A stretch of 64,000 nucleotides of DNA from Hofstenia miamia (GCA_004352715.1 SCFE01000076.1:1759293-1823292); one strand, 5' to 3'; shown: positions 33,230-45,921, counted from the first letter of the stretch. The notes: generated by a model not told the origin, from the sequence alone. Numbers and translations: made by a program.

Positions 33230-34576
33230 CAGTGGCGGCTCATGGATGCAAAAGTTAGGCAAGCAAATATTTTTTAAGTAACCAAAACAGTGTAAATCAA
33301 AATCATGAAGAATTTATTTATATATAAAATCCCCAAGGCGAGTTTTCTCAGAAATGTATCTGTAATAATATTATTGAAATAAGTTCTTTAAATAAATCAT
33401 TTTCAAGAAAAAATTACTAATGATTTCTGTAGTTTTTTCTCCTCTAATCAGCTATTCTTGTATTTGTTAAAAATTTCTTTAAACAGAAACTAATGGTTCT
33501 GCAAGACGGTGATCAAAATCCAATAGTTTGCATTAATTCAAATATTTACAAATTTTCGGTAAGGCATCAATAAATCGTGCATTTTAAAATATTGAATAAG
33601 AATTTTGCCGATTTTTACAACTGAATGCATGTTGATGATAGAAAACTTGAGACAAAATTTTTGAAGATTGAGAAACTTAGAGTAGAAATTTAGAACAAAA
33701 AATGGCAGCTGATGGAAATCACATTTAAACCGCTCAAAGTTTTTTTAAATTTATTTCCATACATAAAACCTTAAAATATCCACGTTATATTTGATTTTTT
33801 GAATGAATTGGTGGCACATTCTTAGAAAAAACTCGTCTTTGATTCAAAATTGTTATAAATTTTCTAATTTCTGTAAACTGAAAGAATGCTGTACAAGGAA
33901 TCTGTGAGGTAAAAAATGTGAAAAAACTATAAAACCAGATAGAAGCCTTGCTCAAATATATTTCTGTTTCTGGTAGTGCTTGAATGTAAAAATGTTTCTG
34001 ATTGATTTAAATAATAACTATTATGCTTACTTTTGGGTTATTGTATGGAATTAAAATATTTCGCGTGGTTCTCTTTAGGCTACAGTTAGACTAGGTATGT
34101 GATTGGTCACGCGTGATCTGTCTCATTTTGATACAATCGCTCGTCTAACCACAGAGATATTTGGCGATGTGACGTGTTTCGTAATTTTTCTTGCTACCAA
34201 TCACGTAGCCTTGCAACGAAAATATTTCAATGTGAAGCAATGAGCGGAGTGCTTGCTTTGCTAGCTAAATCTTCGCGCGGTGAGTTTAAGAAACCGGATC
34301 TAGTTTAATTGTTTGAGCGAGCGTAGGTACAGCACTAAGGCATTTGCTTGCTGTGGCACAATCATTCAATTATTTTTAAACCAAATCATAATGAATTATT
34401 TCCTAATTCAATTCATTTATTACTTGATTTTTGAATGTTGTTTTAAAGAAAAGCTAATAATTTACGATTTTACAAGTGTATGGGTATAAATTCATGCAAT
34501 TAAGAATGAAATTCATTTATCAAAAAAATATTGGGCAAGCACTGCTTGCCTTGCTTACGCGTACGAGCCGCCTATG
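33230..34576. mobile_element. hAT-type MITE with exact 8-bp duplication
   Basis: Starts CAGTGGCGGCTCATGGATGC; the other end on the opposite strand reads CATAGGCGGCTCGTACGCGT. The element is flanked by GAAAACAG at 33222-33229 and again at 34577-34584, an exact 8-bp target duplication. Both ends also share GGCAAGC words a little further in. No transposase frame in 1347 bp. A copy of the foldback MITE (34078-34212) is nested in it. Confidence 0.9.
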
Positions 34577-34945
34577 GAAAACAGCTGTCTGCTACTCTGC
34601 TTAATTTTCTGATCATGCAAACTACACTTGGAACAAAGTAAATTTAGACGCTCTGCTGCTCGCCTATATATAATACTTGTTTATCTTTCTTGATCTATGA
34701 CAACTCACATCTGTTACAATGCGACTTGCTACTAAATTGAATATATATGCTCTTACTTTTATTTTCATAAATTATTTAGTCATTTTAAATCATTGTTATT
34801 TGTAGTATACTTCATCCAATTTGTTCGAACTAACCGGATATCAGTTTGAATAAGCCAATGTGTTTCCTTTATATATTAATCGAGACTGCCCTTTATAGTC
34901 AATTTATTCAGAAATTCGAATTACCCAGTTGGAATAATCTGGAGT

Positions 34946-34950
<5 letters not shown>

Positions 34951-34992
<42 letters not shown>

Positions 34993-35010
34993 GTATGTAT
35001 GTATGTGTGT
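34951..35010. repeat. (TA)n followed by (TATG)n
   Basis: About 15 TA units, then TATG units. It lies within the segment that is missing from the second allele-like copy at 35041-35480. Confidence 0.95.
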
Positions 35011-35040
35011 ATGTATAAAACCACTCCGTAGCAAATACGN

Positions 35041-35480
35041 TTACTTTTGGGTTATTGTATGGAATTAAAATATTTCGCGTGGTTCTCTTTAGGCTACAGT
35101 TAGACTAGGTATGTGATTGGTCACGCGTGATCTGTCTCATTTTGATACAATCGCTCGTCTAACCACAGAGATATTTGGCGATGTGACGTGTTTCGTAATT
35201 TTTCTTGCTACCAATCACGTAGCCTTGCAACGAAAATATTTCAATGTGAAGCAATGAGCGGAGTGCTTGCTTTGCTAGCTAAATCTTCGCGCGGTGAGTT
35301 TAAGAAACCGGATCTAGTTTAATTGTTTGAGCGAGCGTAGGTACAGCACTAAGGCATTTGCTTGCTGTGGCACAATCATTCAATTATTTTTAAACCAAAT
35401 CATAATGAATTATTTCCTAATTCAATTCATTTATTACTTGATTTTTGATTGTTGTATAAAACCACTCCGTAGCAAATACG
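35041..35480. other. Probable haplotype duplicate of 34029-35039
   Basis: 35041-35454 repeats 34029-34442 almost base for base, then jumps directly to TATAAAACCACTCCGTAGC, which is also found just before the N at 35040. The second version thus lacks about 570 bp. Seen as an allele, not a real tandem copy. Confidence 0.8.
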
Positions 35481-35739
35481 TTTGGAAAATGTGGCAAATA
35501 ATGGCCAAATATTTGTATAAAAAAGCATAAATTTTGTATATTGCCATTTTCGAAATGTACAATTTCTACATTCCTTAATGTAACATCTGTTTGGCCTTGC
35601 AGATGGCCCTTATTATAGATGCAGACCTACAAGTAGGGGACTAATGTGTGCAAAAGTTATTAACAGTTGCAAACTATTATTTAAGTTTCCCTAACCTAAT
35701 GACTAATTTTGATGTAATTTAGATAATGACACGAACAGC

Positions 35740-36117
35740 TCTTCGATGCTGACTCCATTTCAATGATACCTCAATGGTGCTTTGAAAATATAACAACAGC
35801 ATGGCCTCTGGCTGACGTCAAACTACTAATCGTTAATGACATTTAATGTAACAACAAGAGTTTAAATAAACCGCCAATTTTTCCCTCCAACTCTTGATGT
35901 CATTATTCTCAAAAATTTTAGAAGTGTTCTATTTAATTGCTCCACTGTCCCATTTGCTTGGGGATGGTACGCCATTGTTGTGTCATGCGAAATTTTCATT
36001 TTTCCAGTGCCTCTTTGAATAGTTGGCTTTCGAATCTTGGCCTTCTATCTGTCACCAACTTTGTCATCAGATCGAATTTAGTATCCATTCATTTAAAATT
36101 GTCTCAGCCACTACTTT
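35740..36117 (-). pseudogene. Gypsy integrase core, downstream part (split by LINE)
   Basis: The minus strand reads TMAKVVAETILNEW, then LVTDRRPRFESQLFKEALEK, matching the second half of a Gypsy integrase core with the second catalytic Asp. Several stops follow. The first half of the same core lies at 39780-40000. The two halves are separated by the LINE 36118-39779. Downstream sequence to about 35740 is probably the C-terminal part but is badly decayed. This Gypsy lineage differs in sequence from the one at 588-13949. Confidence 0.7.
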
Positions 36118-36249
36118 CGCCATTGTACTTTTTATTATTTTAATTATTTACAATAAACTTATAAAGCGCATTATAATTCAACGAATATTCAAAAGCGCTA
36201 CAATTGGTAGCAGCTGGCACTAGCTGACATACATACCCATCATTGAGTC

Positions 36250-36480
36250 TCGTAATATGTCATGCTAAACAGAAATATCTTTATTCTTTTCTTGAAAATT
36301 ATGAAATTACTCTGTGTGCGTATATCCATCAATAGTTTATTCCAAAGTTTTGGTGCCACAGTAGAGAATTATTGTAGCTCTTGGTTATTATTGCAACATG
36401 ATACGGCCAGCATCATCGAGTTGTCATTCCGAGTAGATATCTCTTCTTTGTTTTAGCAGATCTGCTAAATACTTTGGAGC
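36250..36480 (-). pseudogene. LINE 3' domain
   Basis: Decayed minus-strand coding sequence reads FSTVAPKLWNKLLMDIRTQS, then FIIFKKRIKIFLF. APKLWNxLP..IR and SFKxxLKxxLF are the usual last conserved words of L2-like ORF2 proteins. Confidence 0.75.
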
Positions 36481-36812
36481 ATTGTTTTCATAGATGATTT
36501 ATGCGTGAGTATAATGATTTTATACTTTAAGTGTGCATAGATGGGAAGCCAATGTAACTCGTGTCTGTAATTTGTTAAGTGGCATCTTCTTTTGAGCTGA
36601 AAAATTTATCTTATAGCCGCATTTTGGACCCTTTGAAATTATCTGTAACAATCTTGGGCGAGTTGATTAATAAACCATTTGAGTAGTCTAGGCAACTCAA
36701 TACAATTGACTGAATTAATAGTTGTGCTGATTGTCGTGTAAGACTTTTCCGGATTGACCATATTTGGCACTCAATTCTCCAGCACATTGAGCATATGTTG
36801 TCGATATGAGTC

Positions 36813-38974
36813 TTGAATTACCAGTTTGAATCCAGTGTTACGCCAAGTAGTCGAATTTCTTCACTTGTTTCAACTTGTTGTTCAGCACAATCCACAACTG
36901 ATTGCTCAAATGGAGTGTTCATTTCGGAAACAAATAGAATTTCGGTTTTGCTCGGATTTAATTGCAATTTCATTTTATTACAGAGATTTCTTACTTCTGT
37001 AGTAATAACTTTAATCTTATAGAGTTCTTGACACCTATCACGATTGTTATATCATCCGCATTGACGTGGAAACTTACATCAAATGAATGCAATAATTCAC
37101 AAATCGGCATAGTGTATAATATAAATAATATTGGTAGGAGCTTAGAGCTCTGGAAACCACCATGTTCTACGTCCATTACATTTGATGATACTACATTTAC
37201 TGTTACAAACTGTTTTCTGTTAGTTAGATAACTGATTAGTAACTTGGTTGTTGATACATCTGCCCCAATATAACATCTTAGTATTTGAGATAAAATCGTA
37301 TCATCAATGGTGTCAAACGCGCTGCTCATGTCCAGTGGGATGATGAATATCCCCTTTTGCTGAGATAGTGAACTCAGTACAACTTGATTGATATGCAAAG
37401 AGAATGGTTTCGTTAGAATGACATTTTCGATAACCAGATATTGAAGCATCCACTAACCCAAAGGTCGTTATGTGATCCCTTATTTGCTTGGCCATTATTC
37501 TATCGAATAGCTTAGGGAAATATTTCAAATTTGAGCCTGGTCAGTAATGTTTTAATATTTCTTTGTCAAGCTTCACTTTCTTTAAGTTAGGATGTACTGC
37601 GGCAATCTTAAGTTTGTCTGGATACTCCGTAGTTTCCAGCATATGATTGAACTCTGATGTGAGCCAAGGAGCTATTGTCACTGCTAGATTTTTGAGAATT
37701 CTTGCAGGACACTGGTCCAAAATGGAGATCTTACTTGATTGTTCTTTTATTGCGATTTCCATGTCATGAATAGATACAGCCTTGAATGTAAAAATTGGTG
37801 GAATATTAATAGGAACTGGTATTGCATTGTCACTATCAGTCATTGATAGTAGAATGTCACGAATTTTGGTAATGAAGAATTCATTGAATGCATGAGCTAG
37901 ACCTAGTGGTTGGAAGTCTTATCTGAGTTTTTCATTTGAACATCATTCCTAAGGTTGAGAAAAGTTTTCCTTGATCACTACCAGAAGCTGTTTTAATTTG
38001 ATTAAGACAATAACGTTCATTCTTACAGCATAAGTCTTCTGACTACTCCACATTGCTCTTTGTAGTTATTTCTGAACAGAACGTCGCCTGTTCTATGGTA
38101 AATACGTTCTAATATTCTCTGATTATGTATTTCATTTCCAAGCTCGCGATCTAGATAGGGACATTTAAATTGATGTTCCCGACGTTGCACCTTAAAGGTT
38201 GCTCTGTTTACACACTCTGAAAACAACTCAAAGGTAGAGTATTTGCTTCAAAAATTCAGATTATTGAAGGCATCTGTGAATGATTCAGGATTAAATCGAT
38301 TCCAATCATACATTGTCACAGATTCAGTTTTATTCGTTGACTTATATTGGTCTACCTCGATTTGAAAGTATATCTGATCATGGTCGGAATTCACAATGTG
38401 TAGATGACGCAGATTTGTAATCTTACAATTGTCTGCAGTAACAACCAGGTCAATCAGGTGACCTTTTCTATGTGTAGGATGCTTTACCCATTGTTTCAAA
38501 TTAAATTCATTAAATATATCCAACATTCATATTGTATACTTGTTGTTTCGATCATCCATATGAATGTTAAAATCTCCAATTCAAAGAAATTGTTCGTCAT
38601 ATATAGAATAATTCATCACTAATTCTCCTAAATTATAAGAAATTCGGATGCATTACTAGACAGAATACAATATAGAACCAAGAGTATTAGATTAATAGGC
38701 TTGAACAGTAAAACATAGTACTCACATGCTGGTGAAGTTCATTCTTCGAGTGCTTGACATGATAGATATGGCTTGAATATCATATCAATGCACCTCCACT
38801 ACCTTGTCTTGGAATACTTACGCCTTCGTACTGAACATTCAAGTCTAGTGCACAGAACTGAAGAGCACTAATTGGAGAGTTTGGGTTTAACCATGTCTCA
38901 GTAATTGTTAAAATGTCAATTTCATACTCAGTAGCCAACATTGCAATGTCCTCGAGCTTATTTGTAATAGACAT
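36813..38974 (-). pseudogene. LINE ORF2: endonuclease and reverse transcriptase
   Basis: From the N-terminus: an apurinic-type endonuclease with DILTITETWLNP (38780-38974) and HLHIVNSDHDQIYFQIEVD (38248-38526). Then the RT lead-in (ISILDQCPARILKNLAVT, YPDKLKIAAVHPNLKK, 37541-37843), KYFPKLFDRIMAKQIRDHI, IIPLDMSSAFDTIDDTILSQ with the first catalytic Asp (in place of LS.AFDTVDH) and NADDITIV in place of the usual Y/F-A-D-D. The segment LQLNPSKTEILFV with RLLGVTLDSNW follows. The order and motifs are those of the L2/CR1 group. Stops and frameshifts break it at about 37450, 37530 and 38240. It would nick target DNA and copy the RNA there. Confidence 0.85.
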
Positions 38975-38998
38975 TGAGTATAAGTAACCGACATTTAG

Positions 38999-39776
38999 TC
39001 AATTGAGAGCTTTCATCCATGTCCTGGCTTTATCGTCCAGGTAAAACCTATTGATTAGAACTCTCGATGGCCAATTCTTTGCATCATGTATAATGTCTCT
39101 AGAATCACTTGAGAAAATGCAGTGATAACCCTTGAATTTAGAGCCTTCCTTAGTGACCTCTATGATGTTCATTAATTTCATTCCAGTGGATAAACAATGC
39201 TCTTTATATCGGCTTCATCACAATCTCTATTAATTCTTCCCACATATATCTGCAGTCTTGGTTCAGGTAGAGGAGATACCTTGAACTTGCTGGCAGTATT
39301 CAGACTTCCGAGGATTGCAGGGGGTCTTCTGTTATCAACGCTAGATTCCATTTCATCTCTGGTGTCGACTTTCCGTTTTAGTGTTTTGGTTGGTTGAGTT
39401 TGAGAGTCGATGCTCACTGTAGATCTGAGACTGTCATTTCGTTGTTGCCTAACAACATTGGTCTAAGTATTCTTATTAGTTGGGTTCATTTTGTGATCTG
39501 CAGAGCTTCGCACAAAGTTATTTAAACTTTCTTTTTTCTCGTTGATACTTTTTTCAATTGTTTTTATTCTGTCTTCCATTTCGTCGAAATTCCACACTGC
39601 CATAGGTATCTTCCCTTCGAAATCACGTTTCCTTTGAGGTTAGCACACTTTGCATGAATACAATGTTCACTGCATGTATTACAGGGAAGAATTACCGAGA
39701 TGTTAGTGCATTGTAGCGCACAGCAAACACACGACCGTTCTCTACCAGTCATAATTACAATTATGGTATAAACCAT
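38999..39776 (-). pseudogene. LINE ORF1-type protein
   Basis: Three broken frames. 39564-39776 begins MTGRERSCVCCALQCTN and holds regularly spaced Cys and His (CNTCSEHCIHAKCANLKG), which looks like a PHD/zinc-binding domain as found at the N-terminus of L2/CR1-like ORF1 proteins. 39178-39417 has a coiled basic stretch and LPEPRLQIYVGRINRDCDEA. 38999-39181 continues FKGYHCIFSSDSRDI and NWPSRVLINRFYLD. ORF1 proteins bind the element RNA. Decayed by stops and frame changes. Confidence 0.65.
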
Positions 39777-39779
39777 GCA

Positions 39780-40746
39780 TATTTTGTAAAATTATCAACT
39801 AATACTAATACGTTTTTGTATCCCTCATTATCTAGCGATAATTTTTCTAAATTGCATGAATTACTTCACTTGGTCTTTCTGTTAAGATTTTCGTTAATTA
39901 CGCCCATGCACACATATCGATTATTGAATGTATTTTCTGTTTGAGCTATCCCAATATGTCCTCTGTACTCTGCAAATTAAATCTCTCTTATAATATTCTT
40001 GGATGGCCAGCCTATTATTAGCACTTGCTGAATATAGCAATCCGTTATTTATCAATTTAAAGTGGTATTTACGAAAATGCCTTTGGGTGTGCTGGGATCA
40101 TTATATCTCCTTATTATCTCTCTCCAGATCATGTCTTTCTCCTGAAGTTGTTGAATTTCGCTTTCAGATATTTCTTCTCTCATTATTACGGGTAAGATGG
40201 CATGCCCCTGTTTATCTCCGTTCATTTCTGGTAACTCTTCATATTGCGCCATTGTTGGAAATTCCAATTTCTTAATTTCACCTTCTGGTTGCCTTAGGTC
40301 TCTCACATAGGCGGGTAATGCTGTCCATAGGTCTGCATTCCTGTGTTGAATTTCAAAATCAAATTCATAATTGATCTATCCACCTGGCAACTATGTTACT
40401 GGAATCGCCCAAAAATTTCTTCTGCCAAGATAGGCCACTGCTGTCTGCCCTTACTTGGAAATGCCTTCCCATGACAAAATATCTAAATTTCTTCAGACTC
40501 TCCACCAATGCTAACAGGTCCAATTTATTTCACTTTTTCGTAGCTTCCTGCTAAAAAATTGTATTGGATTTTCTTTCCCGTCTTTCACTTGACTGAGGGC
40601 TGCGTCTATAGTGATGGTACTTGCAACACTATCCACAATGAATGGAAGGTCGTAATTTGGTGTATTTAGTGATGGTACATTCATCAAATCCTCACTAGTC
40701 ATTGCTAGCTCATTTTTGTGTCTTCTTGTCCATTCAAATTTGGTGA
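39780..40746 (-). pseudogene. Gypsy pol fragment: RNase H to integrase
   Basis: Minus strand. 40511-40740 encodes the RT-RNase H join (LPFIVDSVASTITIDAALSQ and NPIQFFSRKLRKSEINW), with the catalytic Asp of the usual TDAS replaced in this copy (VDSVAS). 40052-40306 encodes the spacer before integrase. 39780-40000 reads LDNEGYKNVLVLVDNFTKYA, the start of the integrase core, and then stops exactly where the LINE begins. Highly decayed. It continues upstream at 42476 on the far side of a hAT-type element. Confidence 0.75.
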
Positions 40747-42475
40747 CAGGGGCGTACGCAGGATTTTCTGACGTGGGGGGGGGGCTTGGCCCAGCGAAAA
40801 TTTTTGAAAATATTGAGAAAAATCTAGTTATGTTACATTACCAGAAATACACAAAACTAAAGCAGTATCTAGTTAGTAAATCCCTACCCACAAATATACA
40901 ACCAATGTTATAAAGTAACAAAGGACAAACAGTAATAATGTCTGGTAGAGAATGTTACAATGCTACAATTGTTTGTTTAGCCTTGATTGATGCCACAATA
41001 ACTTTATTTTGGATACTACTGCTAATTTATTACATGCTATTTATCTGTGATGTAACTGAAAGGAATATGAATCACTGTTGCCAGGAGAGAGGAGATGTGC
41101 TAATGATTAATTACAAACATTCAATTATGTTAATATTTATGTAAACTTATTAATTTTTTTGCTACAAAAATTCCTTCTCTTTCAATGAGATGAGTAATGA
41201 ATTGTTAGTGGTTGCAAACCAATAGAGGAGAATTCATACCTTTTGATATTGGCTACAAGCAAATACACTAAACAAAAGTAATAATGTCTTGAAATACATT
41301 ATAATTTGCACCACTTTGGTGAGACACCATTTATTTCAAAAATAACTTCATGAATGTTAGATGTGAACTAAGCAGTTGCAGTCACTCATTCATTTGACAT
41401 TAGCATATACAAAATATATACATGTACATGTACAATCATATAGTAATTGTTTAGAGCATTTCTATTGCTGATAAATTAGCATATTGCAATAGGTGCTGTT
41501 AAGGATCACTGAGTAGGAGGAATTAAGCACAAAGCATTGATGGTAGAAGATTTCACAACCACCAATCACACAACATGCTATTTTCTAAAAAGTCACCAAC
41601 AAGGATGATATCATATGGTAAGCAATGACAAAATCATTTGTGAACTCCTCAGCTTCTACTTAAAATTGAATGCATTTGATCTTCTCTTTAATGGTTATGT
41701 AGCATCATTCAAACAAATCTAAAAGCTGCAAATGTTGAACTAAGATAGGAATATGATCAAAGAAATGATGATTAGAAATATTGTAATAGATCAATTAGAT
41801 TAATTTAGATTCATTTGTATTATGAGACCAAGAAACAATATGTGTTAGAAATAAGAGATTAGTATCAGTCAATAATAATACTTTTGGCAAAACAAGGGCG
41901 TGAAATTGCTTCCATTATTTTTGCCGCCATTTTGGCAGATGAATGTTTAAATTTGAAATCAACAGGTACTTTTCTAGATTTTACTGTAAATAGAAACTAA
42001 AACCTGTGAGCAATTGATAAAGAATTTTATTCAGAATTCTTATTATGTTCTACTATAAAGGTTTGATTATTTAATATGATGTCAAGCTAAATGAGTGGTG
42101 TTTAGTAGTGGTCTGGATCCATCATCAAGATTGATTCTAGGGTCTTTGTGCCAGACTATGAAAGTGAACTTAGATTAGGTGTAGGAGTCTTTCTCTTGTT
42201 TAGCTGACTAGTGATCACTTAATGCAGGTATTAAAATAAATGAATTCATAAAATGGTTGGATGACAAAACTTAGGTAATATATTAATATTATTTCAGATC
42301 CAAATTAGTGACCNGAAAATATTGAGAAAATAAACCCTAAAAAATGCATTTCACAATACTAGATTTCAAATTTTTCATTTTTTTATGAAAATATTTTGAT
42401 TTATGCAGTCAAAATCAAATTTGGAAACCTGACGGAGGAGGACATTCCACAAGTTCCCTCCTGCGTACGCCACTG
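40747..42475. mobile_element. hAT-type element inserted in Gypsy, exact 8-bp duplication
   Basis: Begins CAGGGGCGTACGCAGGATTT; the other end on the opposite strand reads CAGTGGCGTACGCAGGAGGG. TTTGGTGA flanks it on both sides (40739-40746 and 42476-42483), an exact 8-bp duplication. Gypsy coding sequence resumes beyond it. 1729 bp with no transposase frame. A single N lies at 42314. Its internal GCATTTCACAATACTAGATT recurs in reverse at 47440-47609. Confidence 0.9.
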
Positions 42476-42560
42476 TTTGGTGATTGCCTCAATTTTAGTG
42501 TCAGTCTCGGCTGATCATAGCTTACCTCCAACTAAGGCATGTAAAGAAGTAATAAAATTT
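42476..42560 (-). pseudogene. Gypsy pol fragment, upstream remnant
   Basis: Minus-strand sequence reads DTDTKIEAITKFEW in one frame, which joins across the hAT-type insertion to TRRHKNELAMTSEDLMN and so to the RNase H at 40511. This is the tether between RT and RNase H. No further upstream pol is recognisable. Confidence 0.6.
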
Positions 42561-45138
42561 TAGGGGTTTGACTTTTCACTCTCATTTGAGGTCTTGTATA
42601 TTTATGAGGGGGGGACTGAATGCCTCAGGATCAATCTCATTTGCTGAGGAGACTTCTGAAGTGGTTTTCGAACTAGGGTTCATCATTGCAAAAAAAATTT
42701 ATGGTATATCATCACAAAGGGTTCAGGAGGACGTGAAATGCGCTGTGGACTGACCTTTGCAAAGGTTCATTAAATGGAACTAGGTATGGAACAAAACAAC
42801 AAAAAAAATTAAAATAAAACATTGACTTTACACAAAAGTTACAACAAAGTTTTGGTGTTCTTATAGCCAATTCGGCGGGTTCACAAGAAAAAACCTTAAA
42901 GGGAGGGTACTAACCAAAACCCAAAAAGAGGACATGGTACGAAATAAAGTAAACAAGCTAAAAAAAATAACAACACAACAGTCAGGACTCTTACAATGCT
43001 GCAATAATCCCAAAACGTTAGATATCACCAAAACAAGTGAGGTTAAGTAGAAAAGAACAATGTTGGTTCTCCTGAATTTTTCCTTTGTGCACACAGGCTT
43101 CTCACAACTGGAGTACATCTCCTATCATCGCTTACTCCTGTAAAGTGCTATTCGGCAAGACAGGAAGTTCTTGCAATCATTGTTGAAGGAAACAACGCCT
43201 AGCCTGGCCTTACTTAATAGTGGGAACTCCCTGAACTCTCAGGATCACATCAGGGTCATCATGTAACATATGTTTGCCTTGCCAAAGTTCAAATGTTTTT
43301 GTTTACTACAAAGGATTATTTTTGATGAGTTAATTATTTTAATTTAATGCTGATACGCAAGTATACAAAAGAAATGCCTACATAGTGATATGTGTTTATT
43401 TTAACATAAAAATGCTCAAATCATGATTATTAATTCTATAAACCTAGCTAATTTTAAATTTGACTGTTCCAAAAAGCTCTGAAAATGATTGAAATTATAG
43501 CTTAAAATTGTTTATTTATCTTTGAAGGTGATAATTACTAGAAAGTTGGAGAATTATTTTTCTGACAAAAAAGTTGGTCGGAGCACCCTGGTACATGAAC
43601 AACTTTTGCCATTTAATTACTTCACAACTAAAGTTTGTGAAAGGGGTTCTACACAAACAATTTTTATTGTCCAGGCTGTTGATATGGTAAGGTTGGTGAA
43701 ACAAATATTCCCTCTATGCAATGGTAATTTCTGATTTACTGGACGGGCGCGTAGCCACAGGGTTAGGGGACGAACCCCTGTAACGCCACCCAACCAATCT
43801 TGGACAACAAAGCTAAAAGCAAAATCAGCATGTAAGAATAAAATTTGTTCTCACTGTTGTAACTTTACTCTCAATTATACCGTGAAGTGCATTTTCAAAG
43901 TATATGTTCTCTATATACTACTAAATGATGTCACCTGTCAGAAAATCGAGCTTACACAAATTAATGTAACAAAATTAAAATAGGGTAAAGACTTTGTAAG
44001 ATTTTAGTTCAAATTATAAAGAAAGTCGAAATTCCCATCAACCCCACCCCATGAATAGGTGATTAAAACTTTTTTAATTGAATCATTGATACATATTTAG
44101 AAAATCAGCAGGCATTTAATTTATTTTAATTCAAATAGTGAAAAAAATTGAAAGTATATTCTTATCTTTATTCATCAATATTTGTAAGTTGAAAATCTGT
44201 GCTTATTCATCAAAATAAGCACTGATAAGATAGCTCGATGGATCTTACTAGTGGGTGATGTGATTAACGTACAACCATACATACCTGTTGTCTTGATGCA
44301 TAATGTGTTTATTTCAATTTTATCCTAATTTTAAATTTTGAATTTGTATGTAAGTTTATTTTCCTAAAAGCCATTTGAAATAATGTGTTTATTTTATGAG
44401 CACTTGTCTGTATATAGGCTTATTTAATATAGAGATATCAATTGATCAAACTGTGCTATCAGATTCTGTGCAACAAATCTTAACTGATTCTTATATCGCA
44501 AATTGATAAGAAAAGTCAATTGACCTACCATGTGATTTAATGATTCATTTGAATTATGTCTGGATATTTTGCAAATTTTTTGAAAACTGTAATCCTTATT
44601 AATAATAAAATAAATATAAACACAAGTTCATTTCAATTATAATTGACTGCTTTGCCCTTAATTTGAAATGTACATCAATAGCAGTAGTGTTAGTAGTGAG
44701 TGCATTGTGTACCTGATAACCCAACCCGTGTATAAAGTGCAGAAAATGTCAATAAACCTTTGTTTGAAAAAGGCTACTGATCTTGTTAGTCACTCGATAT
44801 AAGAAAGATCCAGGACGTTTAGTAGGCTTAATACAAATAATTATGGAAAAGGGTAATTAGCACCTAGATCTGAATCGGTTAAATTTTTTGACTCTCCAAA
44901 TGACTGATTAATCACCACTCTTTTGTACAAGGATTCAAGATATGTAAATAATACAATTGAATGGCTGTGATCATTTCATTAACTGGGTCCTTAAATCGTA
45001 CCCAAAAAAGGCCCATTGGTTTGTCTGTGCCCATATCCTAAGCAAGTTATGCATGTTTACTAAGTGCAATTTAAAGAAAATAGCTTAATGCAACAAGTAA
45101 ACCTGCTAGTGTGCTTTTTTCCATGCTACATACCTAAA
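42561..45138. other. Unassigned AT-rich region
   Basis: No gene supported. At 43741-43800 GGGCGCGTAGCCACAGGG and GTAACGCCACCC look like hAT-type ends close together, possibly a decayed element. 44690-44760 holds nothing I recognise. Confidence 0.4.
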
Positions 45139-45248
45139 GCACGATTTCTTTGTGATCGTCAAATCGCTAATTATTTCGGGTGGTTAGACGTGCAATGCTT
45201 TAAATTTGACATCATTTTAAACCAATCACTTAGTCTAACTGTAGCTTA
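45139..45248. mobile_element. Right half of the foldback MITE
   Basis: Matches the second half of 31343-31561: GATTTCTTTGTGATCGTCAA, GGGTGGTTAGACGTGCAATG and the end CACTTAGTCTAACTGTAGC. The left half is missing. Confidence 0.75.
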
Positions 45249-45670
45249 AATGGTCATAACTTATATGAATGTAGTTCACGTTAAAAAAAAAATTTAAGTA
45301 GTTTTTTGTTTACATAACCATGGATTGCTATAATAATACCAGGATATGAAATGTGAAATACGCAATGACCAATTGTGGCAGAATGGTAAAAATGTCGATT
45401 TTGGGTCCATGTGAAACTCATTATCACTCTCTTGTTATTGCACATAATATGTATATTAGTATAATAGAAAGCAGTTGATTTGCAGAGACAAATTTCTTTT
45501 CTAACGTTAGTGAACGTAGAAAAGAACCAACATACAACTAAATCAACAAATATTTAATAACTAAAATTTTAATTTATCTTCTTTGCTCAATGTATAAAAT
45601 ATTTATAAAACTAAATGTATACTCAAATGGTAAAATGGAGTAAATGAAATTATAGCAATATTTACTAAAG
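45249..45670. other. Unassigned spacer
   Basis: AT-rich, nothing recognised. Confidence 0.4.
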
Positions 45671-45892
45671 TGCAAACAAAAAAATATCCCCGAGGAAGCA
45701 GAAGATTTTGATAGACTCAATTAAGAACAGATTTTTAAAATGTGTTTGCTCCAGAGGCAATGTGGTCTAACTTCGTTTATATAAACGTATAGAAAACTTA
45801 ATTTGCCAACAATTGATAAATTTTTGCTACTGTGAGTGTTTTTGTTGCTAAGCGATTGGAAAAAATTATTTCTCATTTTTTTTACTGGAACT
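45671..45892 (+). mobile_element. Tc1-like 3' end, second copy
   Basis: Close reverse-oriented match to 20930-21125: the transposase end (IPRKQ..LIDSIK..FLKCVC), then the terminal non-coding region with CACTGTGAG-like and GTTGCTAAGCGATTGG words. It ends against (TA)n at 45893. The rest of the element is missing on the left. Confidence 0.8.
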
Positions 45893-45914
45893 ATATATAT
45901 ATATATATATATAT
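45893..45914. repeat. (TA)n microsatellite
   Basis: Adjoins the Tc1-like end and a 1000-N gap. Confidence 0.9.
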
Positions 45915-45921
45915 TTACCTT

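Larger units (their letters stand above)
36118..39779 (-). mobile_element. L2-like LINE nested in Gypsy
   Basis: A nearly full-length non-LTR retrotransposon on the minus strand: a first protein with a Cys/His-rich domain, then endonuclease, RT and a 3' domain. The ends are set by where the Gypsy integrase is interrupted, to within about 20 bp. The tail on the minus strand is AT-rich with short AATAA-type repeats and no long poly(A), as in L2-like elements. I could not make out a clear target duplication. Confidence 0.8.
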
